Shown piece by piece: positions 33,065-40,883 of a stretch of DNA of 64,000 nt (position 1 is its first letter; each line of letters opens with the position of its first letter). The translations under genes were made by a program, and so were the position numbers. The notes under the pieces were generated by a model that saw nothing but the letters and a program-made list of their open reading frames with translations, made no database searches and was not told the DNA's origin. Source of the stretch: an uncultured Oscillibacter sp. (GTDB lineage: Bacteria; Bacillota; Clostridia; Oscillospirales; Oscillospiraceae). The stretch covers positions 79,242 through 143,241 of the forward strand of contig NZ_CANTJS010000002.1 in NCBI RefSeq assembly GCF_947654275.1. Reading direction: 5' to 3'.

Positions 33065-33502
33065 ATGCGAATAATATTCATCGACTGCCCCCAGGAGATT
33101 CCCTGCAACCCCTGCCAGTCCGCCTGTGCCGCCGGAGCAATCCAGGTGCCCAGCCTGACGGAACGGCCAAGGATTCTGCCGGAAAAATGCGTCGCCTGCG
33201 GAAACTGCGTGGCTGCGTGTCCGGGGCAGGCCTGCTTTTTGATTGATGAGGAGTATTCTGAGACCGAAGCTACCATAGAATTCCCCTTTGAGTTTCTGCC
33301 CGTGCCGGAGCAGGGCGAGCTGCGGGAAGCCAGGGACAACGAGGGACAGACGGTCTGCCTGGGCCGGGTGGTGGAGGTCCTGCCCCGAAATCGCTGGCAT
33401 GGGACCATGGTGGTCCGGCTGGCAGTGCCGAAAGAGCTGGTCCGGCAGGTCCGGGGCATGGCCCGGACGGCTGCGGAGGCGCAAGAAGAAGGGGGGATGT
33501 GA
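33065..33502 (+). CDS. 4Fe-4S dicluster ferredoxin-type protein
   Basis: This is a 145-residue protein. The N-terminal half has CPQEIPCNPCQSACAAGAI and CVACGNCVAACPGQAC, two 4Fe-4S binding sets, the first with a wider spacing. The C-terminal half (after about residue 75) is a small beta-rich region, VCLGRVVEVLPRNRWHGT. Similar proteins occur in clostridial clusters for hydroxyproline/opine-type dehydrogenases. It is the likely electron outlet to ferredoxin or to a membrane carrier. The ABC transporter gene begins directly after it. Confidence 0.8.
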   Translation: MRIIFIDCPQEIPCNPCQSACAAGAIQVPSLTERPRILPEKCVACGNCVAACPGQACFLIDEEYSETEATIEFPFEFLPVPEQGELREARDNEGQTVCLGRVVEVLPRNRWHGTMVVRLAVPKELVRQVRGMARTAAEAQEEGGM

Positions 33503-33503
33503 T

Positions 33504-35021
33504 ATGCCGCAGGAAATTCTGAGGTTTGAGCAGGTCAGTAAGTTCTTTCCCGGCGTTGTGGCCAACGACAAGGTGGACCTGACCATTTACAAGGGCGAGA
33601 TTCACAGTCTGCTGGGGGAAAACGGAGCAGGAAAGTCCACGCTGATGAACATTCTCTACGGCTTGTATAAAGCCGACGGCGGCCAGATTTATTATGAGGG
33701 CCGTCCGGTCTCCATCCTCTCCCCTAACGACGCGCTGAAGCATGGCATCGGCATGATTCATCAGCACTTCATGCTCATTCCCAATTTCACCGTATGGGAA
33801 AACGTCACCCTGGGCCAGAAAATGGAGGGCTCCCCTGTCCTGCCGGTGACCCAGCTGAAGCAGAAAGTGCAGGAAATCGCCGGACAACTTCACATGAATA
33901 TCGACGTCAACCAGCTGGTGGGCGAACTATCCGTAGGCGTGCAGCAAAAGGTTGAAATTTTGAAAGCCATTTACCGGGGCGCCCGGCTGTTGATTCTGGA
34001 CGAGCCCACCTCGGTGCTGACGCCCCAGGAGAGCGAGGAGCTCTTCGTCACCCTGGACCGTCTGAAAGGAGACGGGTGCACCATCATCTTCATCTCCCAC
34101 AAGCTCAACGAGGTCATGTCCATCAGCGACCGGGTCTCCGTTCTGCGGGACGGCCACCTCATCGAGACTAGGGACAAGGAAGGCTGCACCCCCGCCATGA
34201 TGACGGCATTGATGGTGGGCCGGGACGTGAACCTGGCTATTGAGAAAAAGCCCTGCATCCCCGGGGAGGTGGCCCTAGAGGTCCGGGATCTCTGCGCCGC
34301 GGGAGAAACCCACGCCAGCACCCTGAAGCACATCAGCTTTCAGGTCCGGGCCGGCGAGATTGTGGGTATCGCCGGTGTGGACGGCAACGGTCAGGGGGCG
34401 CTGTCCAACGCCATCGCCGGCATCCAGAAGCCGGAGAGCGGCACGGTGCTGTTTCGGGGAGAGGACGTCACTGCCGAGAATGTCCGCCGCCGGAACGAGC
34501 GGAAATTTTCCTATATCCCGGCGGACCGCCGGGGCGAGGGCCTGACTCTGGACTTCAAGCTCTTTGAGAACATAGCCCTGACTCAGTATTATAAGGAGCC
34601 CTGTTCCAAAAAGGGACTGCTGAACTTCAGGGGCATGCGGGAGCGCGCCGCCGCCTATATGAAGGACTTTAACGTTAAGGCACCAAACACGGAGGCAGAG
34701 GCCCGGAACCTCTCCGGCGGCAATCAGCAGAAGCTGGTGCTGGCCCGGGAGATTCTGAAGCGGCCGGACATCCTGCTGGTGGTCCAGCCCACCTGGGGGC
34801 TGGATATTGGGGCATGTGAATTCGTTTATCAGAAGATTGTAGAGGAGCGGGACCGGGGCGCAGCCGTGCTGCTGATTTCCACGGACCTGGAGGAGGTGCG
34901 GAATCTTTCAGACCGGCTTCTTGTTCTCTTTGAGGGGCAGATCATGGGGGAGGTGGACCCCGCCGTGGCAAGGGTAGAGGACATCGGCCAGCTGATGGCC
35001 GGTTCCCAAATACAACAATAA
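33504..35021 (+). CDS. Nucleoside ABC transporter ATPase, double NBD (forward module)
   Basis: This 505-residue protein has two ATPase halves, as in the BMP-type nucleoside importers (NupO/YufO, RbsA-like). The first half has Walker A GENGAGKST, HQHFMLIPNFTVWEN, signature LSVGVQQKVEILKA and Walker B LLILDEPTSVLTP. The second has a degenerate Walker A GVDGNGQGALS, LSGGNQQKLVLARE and LLVVQPTWGLDIGA, in which the Glu is replaced as is usual in this family. ATG 33504 lies just after the ferredoxin gene. It energises the two permeases that follow the lipoprotein gene. Confidence 0.92.
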   Translation: MPQEILRFEQVSKFFPGVVANDKVDLTIYKGEIHSLLGENGAGKSTLMNILYGLYKADGGQIYYEGRPVSILSPNDALKHGIGMIHQHFMLIPNFTVWENVTLGQKMEGSPVLPVTQLKQKVQEIAGQLHMNIDVNQLVGELSVGVQQKVEILKAIYRGARLLILDEPTSVLTPQESEELFVTLDRLKGDGCTIIFISHKLNEVMSISDRVSVLRDGHLIETRDKEGCTPAMMTALMVGRDVNLAIEKKPCIPGEVALEVRDLCAAGETHASTLKHISFQVRAGEIVGIAGVDGNGQGALSNAIAGIQKPESGTVLFRGEDVTAENVRRRNERKFSYIPADRRGEGLTLDFKLFENIALTQYYKEPCSKKGLLNFRGMRERAAAYMKDFNVKAPNTEAEARNLSGGNQQKLVLAREILKRPDILLVVQPTWGLDIGACEFVYQKIVEERDRGAAVLLISTDLEEVRNLSDRLLVLFEGQIMGEVDPAVARVEDIGQLMAGSQIQQ

Positions 35022-35039
35022 GTGAAGGAGTTGGATCGT

Positions 35040-36083
35040 ATGAAAAAGAAGTCGTTTTTTGCTGTGACCATGTCCATCACTCTGCTGCTCACGCTGCTGG
35101 CGGGATGCAGCGACCCCGGCGCCGGCAGCGGTGGCGGCCCCTCCGGCGGCGACAGCGCCGGGCAGACCGGCGGCGAGGCCTCCAGGCTGAAGGTGGCCTG
35201 GATCTGCGACGGCGTTCTGACCGACGGTGGCTGGAACACAAACGGTTACGAGGGCATGCAGAAGCTGGCTGAAGAGTACGATCTGGAAGTCAGCTATCAG
35301 GAGAACGTGCCCCAGACCGACGTGGGCGACGTGTTGCGGAACTACGCCAGCGAGGGCTATGATATGGTCCTCTCCAATGAACAGTATCACTGTGAGCCCA
35401 TGGTAGAAGTGGCTGCGGACTTTCCCAACGTAACCTTCGGTTGCGTCAACGCCTATGTGTCCGCCGAAAATATGATTGCCTTCAGCGGCACCCTTTGGCA
35501 GCACAACTACCTGGCCGGCGTCATGAGCGGCATGGTGACCAAGTCTAACAAGCTGGGCCTGATCACCTTCTCAACCGACTCCGACTCCGCACTGACCTAC
35601 CTGAGCAGTTTCAGGGCCGGCGCCCAGTCCGTAAATCCGGATATTGAGGTTGTCCATGTGGCCACCGGCAGCTTCAGCGACCTGGCTGCCGGCAAGGAAA
35701 TGGCCACCAGTCTGATTGACCAGGGCTGCGATGTGGTCTACTGCAATTCCGGCGACTGCAACGCCACCGTAATGGAGCTTTGCATTGAGCGGGGGGTCTA
35801 CACCATCAGTGCCATTGTGGACCGGAACGGCATGTCCGACGAATATGTTCTCGGAAGCACCGTCAACTTGCCCAGCACCCAGCTCCGCATGATGGTGGAG
35901 GGCAAGCTGAGCGGAACCCACACCGGCAATGTCACCCCCATTGTCGGCGGAATCGAGGATGGAATTGAGGCCTTCCTGGTGAATGAAAGCCTGCAAGACA
36001 AGCTGGACGCATCCGTCTTTGAGGCAATCGACGAGGCCACTGCCGAAATCATAGCTGGCAATGTCACCGTGGAGCTTCCCTGA
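35040..36083 (+). CDS. BMP family substrate-binding lipoprotein (forward module)
   Basis: This is a 347-residue lipoprotein. The signal peptide ends in LLTLLAGC, a lipobox with the anchored Cys near residue 22, and is followed by a Gly/Ser-rich linker. The mature part, from LKVAWICDGVLTDGGWNTNGYEG, matches the PnrA/BmpA nucleoside-binding fold (usual family opening KIGLVxDxGxxxDxSFNQxxxxG). ATG 35040 has GAAGGAG nine bases upstream. These proteins bind purine and other nucleosides outside the cell. The ligand here is unknown. It is only weakly like the second BMP protein at 55789-56850, so the two importers may take different compounds. Confidence 0.9.
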   Translation: MKKKSFFAVTMSITLLLTLLAGCSDPGAGSGGGPSGGDSAGQTGGEASRLKVAWICDGVLTDGGWNTNGYEGMQKLAEEYDLEVSYQENVPQTDVGDVLRNYASEGYDMVLSNEQYHCEPMVEVAADFPNVTFGCVNAYVSAENMIAFSGTLWQHNYLAGVMSGMVTKSNKLGLITFSTDSDSALTYLSSFRAGAQSVNPDIEVVHVATGSFSDLAAGKEMATSLIDQGCDVVYCNSGDCNATVMELCIERGVYTISAIVDRNGMSDEYVLGSTVNLPSTQLRMMVEGKLSGTHTGNVTPIVGGIEDGIEAFLVNESLQDKLDASVFEAIDEATAEIIAGNVTVELP

Positions 36084-36140
36084 CCCCTGAGCGGCACAGG
36101 AGAGGAAACATCCGCCTCTTCGGAGATAAAAGCTGGATAC

Positions 36141-36167
36141 GCGCTGGGAGAAATTCTCTCCCAGCGC
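36141..36167 (+). other. Hairpin between the lipoprotein and permease genes
   Basis: An 11-bp perfect stem, GCGCTGGGAGA with TCTCCCAGCGC, closes on AATTC and has no T-run. A strong hairpin after a binding-protein gene often protects the upstream mRNA and lowers expression of the permeases. A similar one occurs in the second transporter operon at 55703-55731. Confidence 0.6.
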
Positions 36168-36190
36168 GGGACAGAGTTGGAGGTCTGCCC

Positions 36191-37267
36191 ATGCACAACC
36201 AGAAATTAAAGGCGTTCCTGCGGAAACGGAGTTTTCTGATCACGGGCGGGATGGCGCTGATCGCCATTTTGCTGGCTATGCTGGTCGGCGGCGTGCTGAT
36301 CATGCTGATTGGGATTGATCCGATTCTGGCATACCGGTATTTTTTCTATGGCGCTTTCGGCAACATCTACGGATTTGGTGAAACGATCAACAAATTCACG
36401 CCGCTGCTCTGCTGTGCGCTGGGCTTTTCCATTGCGCAGAAATCCGGATTTTTCAACCTGGGCGGCGAGGGCCAGTTTTATGCTGGCGCTCTGTGCGCTG
36501 CTCTGGCGGCAGCCAACATGGGCAGCGCCTCCCCCATCGTGGGAATCGCCCTGCCGGTTCTGGCGGGCATCGTGGGCGGCGCGGTGCTGAGCAGCATCGC
36601 CGGCGCGCTGAAAATTCTCTTCAATGCCAACGAGCTGCTGAGCACCATGATGCTCAACTATATCATGCAGTATCTCATCGCGCTGCTGGTCAGCGGGGCT
36701 CTGAAGAACCCTAACAGTTCCATGGAGCAAACCGTCCCCATTCCGGACCCGGTCCGGCTCCCCGCCCTGATGGAGGGCTCCCGTCTTCACGCCGGTTTTT
36801 TCATTGCCCTGGCAGCGCTGCTACTGGTGTGGTTTCTGCACCAGCGAACCGTACTGGGCTTCGAGATGCGCCTGTCCGGCATGAATCCCAAATCCGCCCG
36901 ATACGCAGGCGTCAACGAGCGGCGCTCCCTCATCATTGTCATCCTGGTATCCGGAGCCCTGGCGGGCCTAGGCGGTGCACTGGAGCTCCAAGGCAACCAG
37001 TATAAGCTGATGAGCGGCTTTTCCAACAATTTCGGCTTTGACGGCATCGGCATCGCGGTGATGGGCCAGTACACGCCCGCGGGCATTTTCCTCTCCACTC
37101 TGCTCTTCGCCGCGCTCCGGGTAGGCACCGGCAGCATGCAGCGGGGCGTAGGTGTGCCGACACCGATCCTGTATATCCTACAGGGCGTCATCATCATCTC
37201 AGTCATCGTCAGCAACTACTTTGTCCGCCGCATCAAGGATTCCTTGGTAGAAGGGAGGGACGCGTAA
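36191..37267 (+). CDS. ABC transporter permease, nucleoside type (NupP/YufP-like, forward module)
   Basis: This 358-residue permease has about nine membrane segments. It begins with a basic N-terminus, and includes KFTPLLCCALGFSIAQKSGFFNLGGEGQFYAG, the EGQ motif region of the BPD_transp_2 family, NANELLSTMMLNYIMQYL, and NFGFDGIGIAVMGQYTPAGI. ATG 36191 has GGAGG seven bases upstream. It forms the channel together with the next permease, whose start overlaps its stop (TAATG). Confidence 0.9.
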   Translation: MHNQKLKAFLRKRSFLITGGMALIAILLAMLVGGVLIMLIGIDPILAYRYFFYGAFGNIYGFGETINKFTPLLCCALGFSIAQKSGFFNLGGEGQFYAGALCAALAAANMGSASPIVGIALPVLAGIVGGAVLSSIAGALKILFNANELLSTMMLNYIMQYLIALLVSGALKNPNSSMEQTVPIPDPVRLPALMEGSRLHAGFFIALAALLLVWFLHQRTVLGFEMRLSGMNPKSARYAGVNERRSLIIVILVSGALAGLGGALELQGNQYKLMSGFSNNFGFDGIGIAVMGQYTPAGIFLSTLLFAALRVGTGSMQRGVGVPTPILYILQGVIIISVIVSNYFVRRIKDSLVEGRDA

Positions 37268-38202
37268 TGCCAGTATCTCTGCTGGACACGACTCTGGGCA
37301 TGGCGGTCCGGATGTCTACGCCGTACCTGTTCGCCGCGCTGGGGGGACTTCTGGCCCAGCGCAGCGGCGTCTATAACTTCGCCCTGGAGGGCATGATGCT
37401 GGGCGGGGCCTACTTCGGGTATTTCTTCACCCTGCTGACCGGGAATCTCCTTCTGGGCATCCTGGGGGCCGTCATTTTCGGCCTGCTCTCCGGCTGGCTT
37501 CTGGCCTTCATTTCCATCCGCTTCGGCGTCAGTCAGATGGTGGTGGGGCTGGGCATGAACACCCTATTCATGGGTCTTACCAGCTTCTGTTCCCGGCTTC
37601 TGAGCAACTCTCGGGACGGCAGCGCCCTGAACCTAGACCGTCTAATTGGCAATATCATCAGCGGCCCCGCGGCAGAAATTCCAGTCATTGGAAGCGTGTT
37701 GTGCAGTCAGAACCTGATGACCTATCTCATCATTGCTCTGTTTGTGTTCTATGCCTGGTTTACCAGACGGACGGAGTACGGCCTGGCCCTGCGGGCCGTG
37801 GGCGAGAACCCCGCTGCCTCCCAGACCGCCGGCATCAATGTCTTCCGTTACCGCTATCTGTCGGTCATCATCTCCGGAGCACTGGCCGCTCTGGGCGGAG
37901 CCTACCTGACACTGACTCAGGTCAGCCGTTTTTCTGAAAACATGACCAATGGCCGGGGCTGGATTGCCATTGCCGCCATCTGTCTGGGCCGCTGGTCTCC
38001 TGCGGGCACCTTTTTCAGCTGTCTGCTGTTCGGCCTGGCCTCCGCCGCGTCCAATCAAATTCAGGTGCTGAATATTGGCATCCCCTATCAGTTCGCCTTA
38101 ATGGTTCCTTACATTCTGGCCATTCTGGCCTTGGTCAGCATTCAAGGAAAGTCCTCCCACGGGCCGGCCGCCCTTGGCAAGCCATATATGAAAAACCGCT
38201 GA
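37267..38202 (+). CDS. ABC transporter permease, nucleoside type (NupQ/YufQ-like, forward module)
   Basis: This is a 311-residue permease with about eight to nine membrane segments. The N-terminal RMSTPYLFAALGGLLAQRSG and YNFALEGMMLGGAYF are typical of the second permease of BMP-type importers (usual NIALEGMML). Later parts include ALRAVGENPAASQTAGINV and GRGWIAIAAICLGRWSP, also conserved in the family. It overlaps the previous gene by one base and is followed after 15 bases by the flavoprotein gene. Confidence 0.9.
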   Translation: MPVSLLDTTLGMAVRMSTPYLFAALGGLLAQRSGVYNFALEGMMLGGAYFGYFFTLLTGNLLLGILGAVIFGLLSGWLLAFISIRFGVSQMVVGLGMNTLFMGLTSFCSRLLSNSRDGSALNLDRLIGNIISGPAAEIPVIGSVLCSQNLMTYLIIALFVFYAWFTRRTEYGLALRAVGENPAASQTAGINVFRYRYLSVIISGALAALGGAYLTLTQVSRFSENMTNGRGWIAIAAICLGRWSPAGTFFSCLLFGLASAASNQIQVLNIGIPYQFALMVPYILAILALVSIQGKSSHGPAALGKPYMKNR

Positions 38203-38217
38203 GAGAGGAGTACTCAA

Positions 38218-38847
38218 ATGTCAGTTAAAATCCTGGGTATCTGCGGAAGCTACCGGCGGGCGTCCACCCATGCCGTTTTACAGGCGGCTTTGGAGGAAGC
38301 GGCCCTGCAGGAGGGGGTGGAAATCCGCCTCATAGAGCTGCGGGGAATGGATATCCACGCCTGTGTGGGCTGCAACCGCTGCATACGGGAGAAGGTCAAC
38401 GCCTGTCTCTCCTTCGACAGTAAGGATGATATGCGGAAGCTGTTTGACGCTTTCCTGGAGTCAGACGCCTATATCATCGCAACGCCCGTTTACGGCATGG
38501 GCATCACGCCCATCCTGTCCGCCGCCTTTTCCCGGTTCCGGCCCAACTTCCTTCTGTCCCGTGAAAATCCGGACATGAACCTCTATAAGGTAGGCGGAGC
38601 CATTGCCGTGGGCGGCGCCCGGAACGGCGGCGAAGAAAGCGCCGTCAGTTGTATCCACGGCTTCTATCACACCAAAGGCATCACCGTGGTCAACGGCGGA
38701 CTGGGCGCGTACAGCGGCGGCTGCGTCTGGAGCCGGGACCAGGGGGCCGAGGGGGCTATGGCGGACGAAATCGGCATCCGCCACGCCCGTGCTCTGGGCC
38801 GCCGGGTGGCCAAGGCCGCCATAGTTATGAAAAAGGGCTCCACATAA
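38218..38847 (+). CDS. Iron-sulfur flavoprotein / NADPH-dependent FMN reductase family (forward module)
   Basis: This is a 209-residue flavodoxin-fold protein. KILGICGSYRRASTHAVL is the FMN phosphate-binding loop. Cys49, 52, 55 and 63 (CVGCNRCIREKVNAC) form the compact C-x2-C-x2-C-x7-C motif of iron-sulfur flavoproteins, which carry FMN and one 4Fe-4S cluster. IIATPVYGMGITPILSAAFSR and VGGARNGGEE complete the flavin site. A close relative is at 50864-51499. These proteins transfer electrons between ferredoxin and other acceptors. It is the last gene of the forward module, before a terminator. Confidence 0.87.
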   Translation: MSVKILGICGSYRRASTHAVLQAALEEAALQEGVEIRLIELRGMDIHACVGCNRCIREKVNACLSFDSKDDMRKLFDAFLESDAYIIATPVYGMGITPILSAAFSRFRPNFLLSRENPDMNLYKVGGAIAVGGARNGGEESAVSCIHGFYHTKGITVVNGGLGAYSGGCVWSRDQGAEGAMADEIGIRHARALGRRVAKAAIVMKKGST

Positions 38848-38939
38848 CCGTCCTCTTGTGTCGGGGGCCTTCCCCACGGTACAGGCAAACGGATAGACCG
38901 CACCCTCCGGCTGAGCCGGAGCGAGACGAGAAACAGAGA

Positions 38940-38974
38940 AACGGCATGGTCAGAAGACCATGCCGTTCTTTTTC
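38940..38974 (+). terminator. Terminator of the forward catabolic module
   Basis: A 12-bp perfect stem, AACGGCATGGTC with GACCATGCCGTT, closes on AGAA and is followed by CTTTTTCC. It lies between the convergent ends of the forward and reverse modules and can probably act on both strands. Confidence 0.85.
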
Positions 38975-39013
38975 CGGTTTCAGTGCCGCGCCCGCCACCG
39001 GGCTCCCTCTCAC

Positions 39014-39460
39014 TTAATCGGCATATCCGCCGTCCTGGCGCTCCAGGGGATTGATGCCGGTATAAGGCACGGCGTTTCCGTCGCTGAGCGCCCCTTTGCC
39101 GGTGCGGGTAATGGTGCAGCCGGTATATTCCACAATACCACCGATAGCCACAAAGGGCTTTTTGACGGTGACGGTCACCTTCTCCACCGCGTCGCTGGCG
39201 TCGAAAATCTCATCGGAAATCCGCTGTGCGATGCGCTGAACCATTTTGTGCTGCTCGGTGGTAACCACCTTCTTGGCAGCCGCATACAGGGTCAGGTAGC
39301 TGACGCCGGTGGAATAATCATCATCCTGACACTTGCCGGTTTCATCAGACTCGGCCGTGATATCGACCACAAATTTCGCGCCGAATTTGTTTTCCTCCGG
39401 GAAATAGCCGTGGGTGCCCCAGAACTGCATGCCCTGGGCAATTGTAACGCAGTTTGTCAT
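39014..39460 (-). CDS. Dihydroneopterin aldolase-like (FolB) protein
   Basis: This is a 148-residue protein, longer than typical FolB (about 120). MTNCVTIAQGMQFWGTHGYFPEENKFGAKFVVDI has the FolB opening (GMQFxGxHGxxxxE, with the catalytic Glu), the middle has STGVSYLTLYAAAKKVV (usual TVxYxxVY), and VEKVTVTVKKPFVAIGG contains the usual Lys-Pro. FolB removes the side chain of dihydroneopterin. Here it is at the end of a catabolic operon and not beside folP or folK, so it may act on a pterin or similar ring during breakdown. ATG 39460 follows AAGGAGA; the longer open frame upstream overlaps the next gene. Confidence 0.82.
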   Translation of the reverse strand: MTNCVTIAQGMQFWGTHGYFPEENKFGAKFVVDITAESDETGKCQDDDYSTGVSYLTLYAAAKKVVTTEQHKMVQRIAQRISDEIFDASDAVEKVTVTVKKPFVAIGGIVEYTGCTITRTGKGALSDGNAVPYTGINPLERQDGGYAD

Positions 39461-39479
39461 AATCGCTTCTCTCCTTCCG

Positions 39480-40814
39480 TCAGTCTGCAAGCTGATAGGG
39501 CTGGCCCTTCCAGAAGTCGCGGACGCAGTCCTTGAACTCCTGACGGATGCGGGTCTCGTCCAGGTGGATAGCGCGGCCGTCCCTGGCCACCAGTTCTCCG
39601 TTGACATAAACCTCCTTGATATCCTCGGGCTCCTTGCGCCAGAAGACCTCCTGCACCACGTTCTCCTCCCGCAGGTAAATGGCGGCGGAGCCGGTAAGAA
39701 TCTGGAAGTCAGCGCTGTAGCCGGGCCGGAGGGCGCCCACGTCGGTGAAGCCCAGGCCCTTTGGCCCCATCTCCGTGGCAATCTCAAAAGCCTGGAGGGG
39801 TGTCAGGGCGTATTTAGTGTAGTTCTTACCCATCTGCATCAGGGCCAGATACCGCATGTTTTCAAAGAAGTTGCCTTCTCCGTTGTCGGTGCCCAGGCCT
39901 ACGTTGATGCCGTTTTTCAGCATGTCGCTGACAGGGGCGATGCCTGCGTTGCACAGGGCGTTGGACCGGGGCTGGGTGGAAATGCCCACGCCCAGAGTGC
40001 CCATGATGTTCAGCTCCACAGGCTCCATGCAGCTGCATTGGTTGGCCCAGGCCTTGCCGCCCTCCCAAAAACCAATCTTTTTGTAGAGCTCGGCGGTGGT
40101 CATGCCGTATTGGTCGAAGCAGCATTTATCCTCATCGGGTCCTTCGTTCATGTGAATCTGGATATATTCGTCCATATCCCGGGCCATGCCAGCGGCCTTC
40201 ATCAGAAACGGCACAGAGCAGGAGAAGGTGGTATGCGTGCAGATGGTACCCCGGATATCCCGGCTGCCGGTCTCCCGCATAGCCAGAATGAAGTCCTGAT
40301 TTTCCTTCAGGTTTACCTCTCCGTTTTCGGTGCTGATTCGTTCGTTGGACTCCAGGGACAGCACGCCCTTGATGCCCGCCTTCCGCAGGACCTTTTCCTC
40401 GGTCAGCAGACGCTTGCCGGCCTCGGCAAAGGGGGCCTCCAGAATATCGTTAATCAGGGTCACGCCGGTCTTCAGGTGCTCCAGAGAGGCATATTCAGAG
40501 GTGATGCGGATGGTCTCCAGCGTCTGGCGGTTCTCTACCACCGGCCACCAGAAGTCCTCCAGCAGGGGCTTGAGGCTCAGGTTGGGCTCCACCGCGCCAT
40601 GTGCGATGGTCTCATACATATGGGTGTGGGTGCAGGCAAAGGTGGGGCAGACAATATGTTCCCGGGCGTCAATGACCCCCTCTTTGCCCATCAGCTTTTC
40701 ATTGGGTACGATTTCCACGATTTTGCCGTTTTCGATGACAAATCCGTGGCCCTTTTTGGCCTCATTCGCGGATACGATCAGCCATCCGGCCATGATTCCA
40801 GTCGTTTTCGCCAT
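39480..40814 (-). CDS. Amidohydrolase of the TrzN/SsnA group with an altered active site
   Basis: This is a 444-residue protein. It keeps the N-terminal CTHTHMYET (HxH), IQIHMNEGPDED and the late GTDNGEGNFF Asp. In place of the usual AHC sequence on strand 6 it has WANQCSCMEPVELN, so the conserved histidine that helps activate water is missing. It may act on a special substrate by another residue, bind without catalysis, or be a hydrolase of different kind. It is much more diverged than the intact relatives at 31715 and 51523. It lies 20 bases from the FolB-like gene and 69 from the dihydropyrimidinase gene. Confidence 0.78.
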   Translation of the reverse strand: MAKTTGIMAGWLIVSANEAKKGHGFVIENGKIVEIVPNEKLMGKEGVIDAREHIVCPTFACTHTHMYETIAHGAVEPNLSLKPLLEDFWWPVVENRQTLETIRITSEYASLEHLKTGVTLINDILEAPFAEAGKRLLTEEKVLRKAGIKGVLSLESNERISTENGEVNLKENQDFILAMRETGSRDIRGTICTHTTFSCSVPFLMKAAGMARDMDEYIQIHMNEGPDEDKCCFDQYGMTTAELYKKIGFWEGGKAWANQCSCMEPVELNIMGTLGVGISTQPRSNALCNAGIAPVSDMLKNGINVGLGTDNGEGNFFENMRYLALMQMGKNYTKYALTPLQAFEIATEMGPKGLGFTDVGALRPGYSADFQILTGSAAIYLREENVVQEVFWRKEPEDIKEVYVNGELVARDGRAIHLDETRIRQEFKDCVRDFWKGQPYQLAD

Positions 40815-40883
40815 AATTTCACAAGTCCTTTCTGATGTCCTGATTGATACGGTTATCGGTTTATCGGCGTTCTTCGCCGGGAC

